The notes beneath the pieces were generated by a model. The model did not search any database and was not told the origin of the DNA. It saw only the letters and a list, made by a program, of their open reading frames with translations. This document shows positions 35,241-36,567 of a stretch of 36,567 nt of DNA, piece after piece. Positions within the stretch are counted from its first letter, which is position 1; each line of letters starts with the position of its first letter. Origin of the DNA: Pelargonium cotyledonis (Eukaryota; Streptophyta; Magnoliopsida; Geraniales; Geraniaceae); the NCBI GenBank assembly GCA_036897625.1, contig JAYMTA010000160.1, positions 1-36,567 on the forward strand. The letters are read 5' to 3'. Position numbers and translations under genes: made by a program.

Positions 35241-35267
35241 GGCAGTCGATTCGAGTCCTGCTAGACC
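35241..35267 (+). pseudogene. tRNA T-arm and acceptor-end relic, trnK-like
   Basis: GGCAGTCGATTCGAGTCCTG followed by CTAGACC resembles the 3' end of mitochondrial trnK-UUU (GTCGCAGGTTCAAGTCCTGC then TATACCC, from memory). The upstream CTTTTAGTTAG could be the remains of its CTTTTAACCTAA anticodon arm, but only with a gap, and no D-arm is found. A weak call. Confidence 0.25.
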
Positions 35268-36476
35268 TCAAGAGAAATCCACTTTGTTAGTAATGACAAC
35301 AGAGTTTAGTATTAATTTAATAGAGCAACTTGGGCGTATTCTAATAACGAATAAAGTTATAAGCTGCTTGTAGTTCAACACTGGTAATTGTATGCCAACA
35401 GGGGTTCCATGGGCATTGATTCGAAGAATGTACTTGTGTTTTATTAAAAGATGACTGATATCTTGTCGTGAAAACAATTCAGTGCTAATAAAGATTAACC
35501 TAAAAAAACTATAAAGCATACATTTTTTATAATTTTTTGAAATTGATTACTAGGTCTTATTGGAATTGAATACTTAGCTTTATATGGGTCCCGCTGTTAT
35601 ATCACTTTTCTATTCCTATCCCAATTGCGTAAGTAAAAGAGTATTCCCCTTTTTCCAAAGTACACGGCTAATATAAATATAAAAGAAAGAACTCCCTCTA
35701 GTCTATTGTACCCCTTACCGGCACCCTAATACAATAGCAACAAGTTTTTTAAAAGCAATGCTCGTTCTCCCCCTCGTTACAATTTGGGGGGGAATTAAAA
35801 ATACTAATGGGGACCCTTCCGGGCTTATTTTAGTTGGGACAATACCTAAATCTTATTCTAAAGGTTTTTTTCAAATCGTATGTTACGTTTTATCGATTTG
35901 TTCCTGAATTGGATTGTAATTATTCTCATTCCTGAACTCATTCTTAGCAATAGGTTGGTTGTAAAAAGGGTACCTTGGTAATACCCGAATCTACTACTAA
36001 TATGGGGCTACTATATCCTAGAGGAGTCCCTTGGTATATAGTTGAACGATATAATAACTGAGCCTTTGCTTTGTTCATCTTGTGTAAGAATTCTTTGGTT
36101 GTAAGGAAATACCTCTATCCAGACCGGCAACTATGTTATACCGGAATCAAACATGAAAACAAAACCCGTCATTTAAGAACACAAAAAGTTAAGATTGCAA
36201 ACTAAGCTCTGCCTACAGCAAGTCCTGAATACAAAAGTCTCCTTCCATATCCTATGACAAAATATGGTTAAAATACATAAAATTAGAAACAACAAAGTAA
36301 GAACTACAAGCGAGCTTGCCTCAATCAGGTTTACTCTCTTTCTTACTCTTTTCTATAGATGAACAAGACTGTAATTGGCTAGATTAGAATATTCTTCTTT
36401 CTATTTATTTAAATGATTTTATTACCATAGAATTCATCAGACTTCTCCGCCGAAGTTCTTCCTTAAAATACCCAGT

Positions 36477-36549
36477 AATGAAAAGATTCGAACCCATGAC
36501 TTGAGATTCCAACAACAAGTGCTCTAACCAAAAGAAAGACTCCACGGAA
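36477..36549 (-). pseudogene. Fossil tRNA, closest to tRNA-Pro
   Basis: On the minus strand a D-arm (TTTTGGTTAGAGCACTTG) and a T-arm (GTCATGGGTTCGAATC) stand at exactly the standard spacing, 26 bases between GAGC and GGTTC. From memory, 36 of 55 positions agree with native mitochondrial trnP-UGG, including GTTCGAATCTTTTCA for GTTCGAATCCTGTCA. Plastid-type trnP agrees at 28 of 41. The T-stem and anticodon stem no longer pair properly, although ACTTG and CAAGT could pair around an enlarged loop. It lies 18 bases from the window edge. Confidence 0.4.
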
Positions 36550-36567
36550 ATTTAGATCTAATAGGGA

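Larger units (their letters stand above)
8654..36567. other. 27.9-kb gene-free block of organelle-like composition, possible decayed mitochondrial DNA
   Basis: I find no gene, spliced or not, in this block. The longest open frame is 108 codons (22901-23227, minus strand) with no recognisable domain, about what chance gives in AT-rich DNA. Hand counts: 10561-10860 has A 95, C 50, G 45, T 110 with 11 TpG and 2 CpA (about 32 expected together). 20701-21000 has A 105, C 62, G 51, T 82 with 10 TpG and 9 CpA (about 36 expected). TpA is near expectation (31 and 32). Plant nuclear DNA normally shows the reverse. The text is full of AG/CT-rich words such as AAGGAATCC and CTTAGTAAG, in the style of plant mitochondrial spacers. 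tRNA relics, listed separately, support an organelle origin. An assembly join at 8654 is an open alternative. Confidence 0.5.

Noticed and set aside
8654-36567. LTR retrotransposon or other virus-like element as the source of the block
   Set aside because: No long terminal repeats, primer-binding site, or capsid, protease or polymerase-like frames were seen on either strand.
8654-36567. Intact plastid or mitochondrial genome segment
   Set aside because: No rRNA, no intact tRNA and no recognisable organelle coding gene were found in 28 kb, so at most it is decayed or spacer DNA.

Overview
The window looks like flowering-plant nuclear DNA on its left and something quite different on its right. 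The first 8.65 kb holds two spliced plant genes and several small transposon-type or tandem repeats. The remaining ~27.9 kb holds no gene I can support and has a different base-doublet composition.

Region 1 (1-2884) is the 3' four-fifths of a 3-hydroxy-3-methylglutaryl-CoA reductase gene on the + strand. It is cut by the left edge of the window. Four exons join without a break into 480 codons plus a stop, and all catalytic residues are present. Region 2 (2885-5296) is the 3' end of that gene and an intergenic stretch with a 53-bp tandem duplication and a possible small retroposon. It ends in a promoter carrying four TGGGCC/T elements and a G-box. Region 3 (5297-5781) is a three-exon gene for a 99-residue single-pass membrane protein, conserved in plants as far as I recall but of unknown function. 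Region 4 (5782-8653) is T- and G-rich flank holding a scrambled foldback repeat, 140-bp and 37-bp tandem duplications, a Stowaway-type MITE, a possible orphan exon and two pairs of short direct repeats.

Region 5 (8654-36567) begins right after the last of those repeats. In two 300-base hand counts, TpG plus CpA fall to about 0.4-0.5 of expectation, against about 1.3 in a count from region 4. No coding frame is recognisable. It contains several tRNA-like relics. The best (12369-12440) matches plant mitochondrial trnQ-UUG, as I remember it, at 45 of its first 60 positions without a gap. Two others have the correct D-arm to T-arm spacing and resemble trnP, and three more are bare T-arms. The simplest reading is a long, very decayed or very diverged block of plant mitochondrial DNA next to nuclear genes. 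It could be a nuclear insertion or an assembly join, and I cannot tell which from the sequence. The low TpG/CpA argues against long decay in methylated nuclear DNA, so the origin remains open.

The two genes do not form a pathway: one is the committed step of cytosolic isoprenoid synthesis, the other an uncharacterised membrane protein. I saw no virus-like element, LTR, CRISPR array or bacterial feature.
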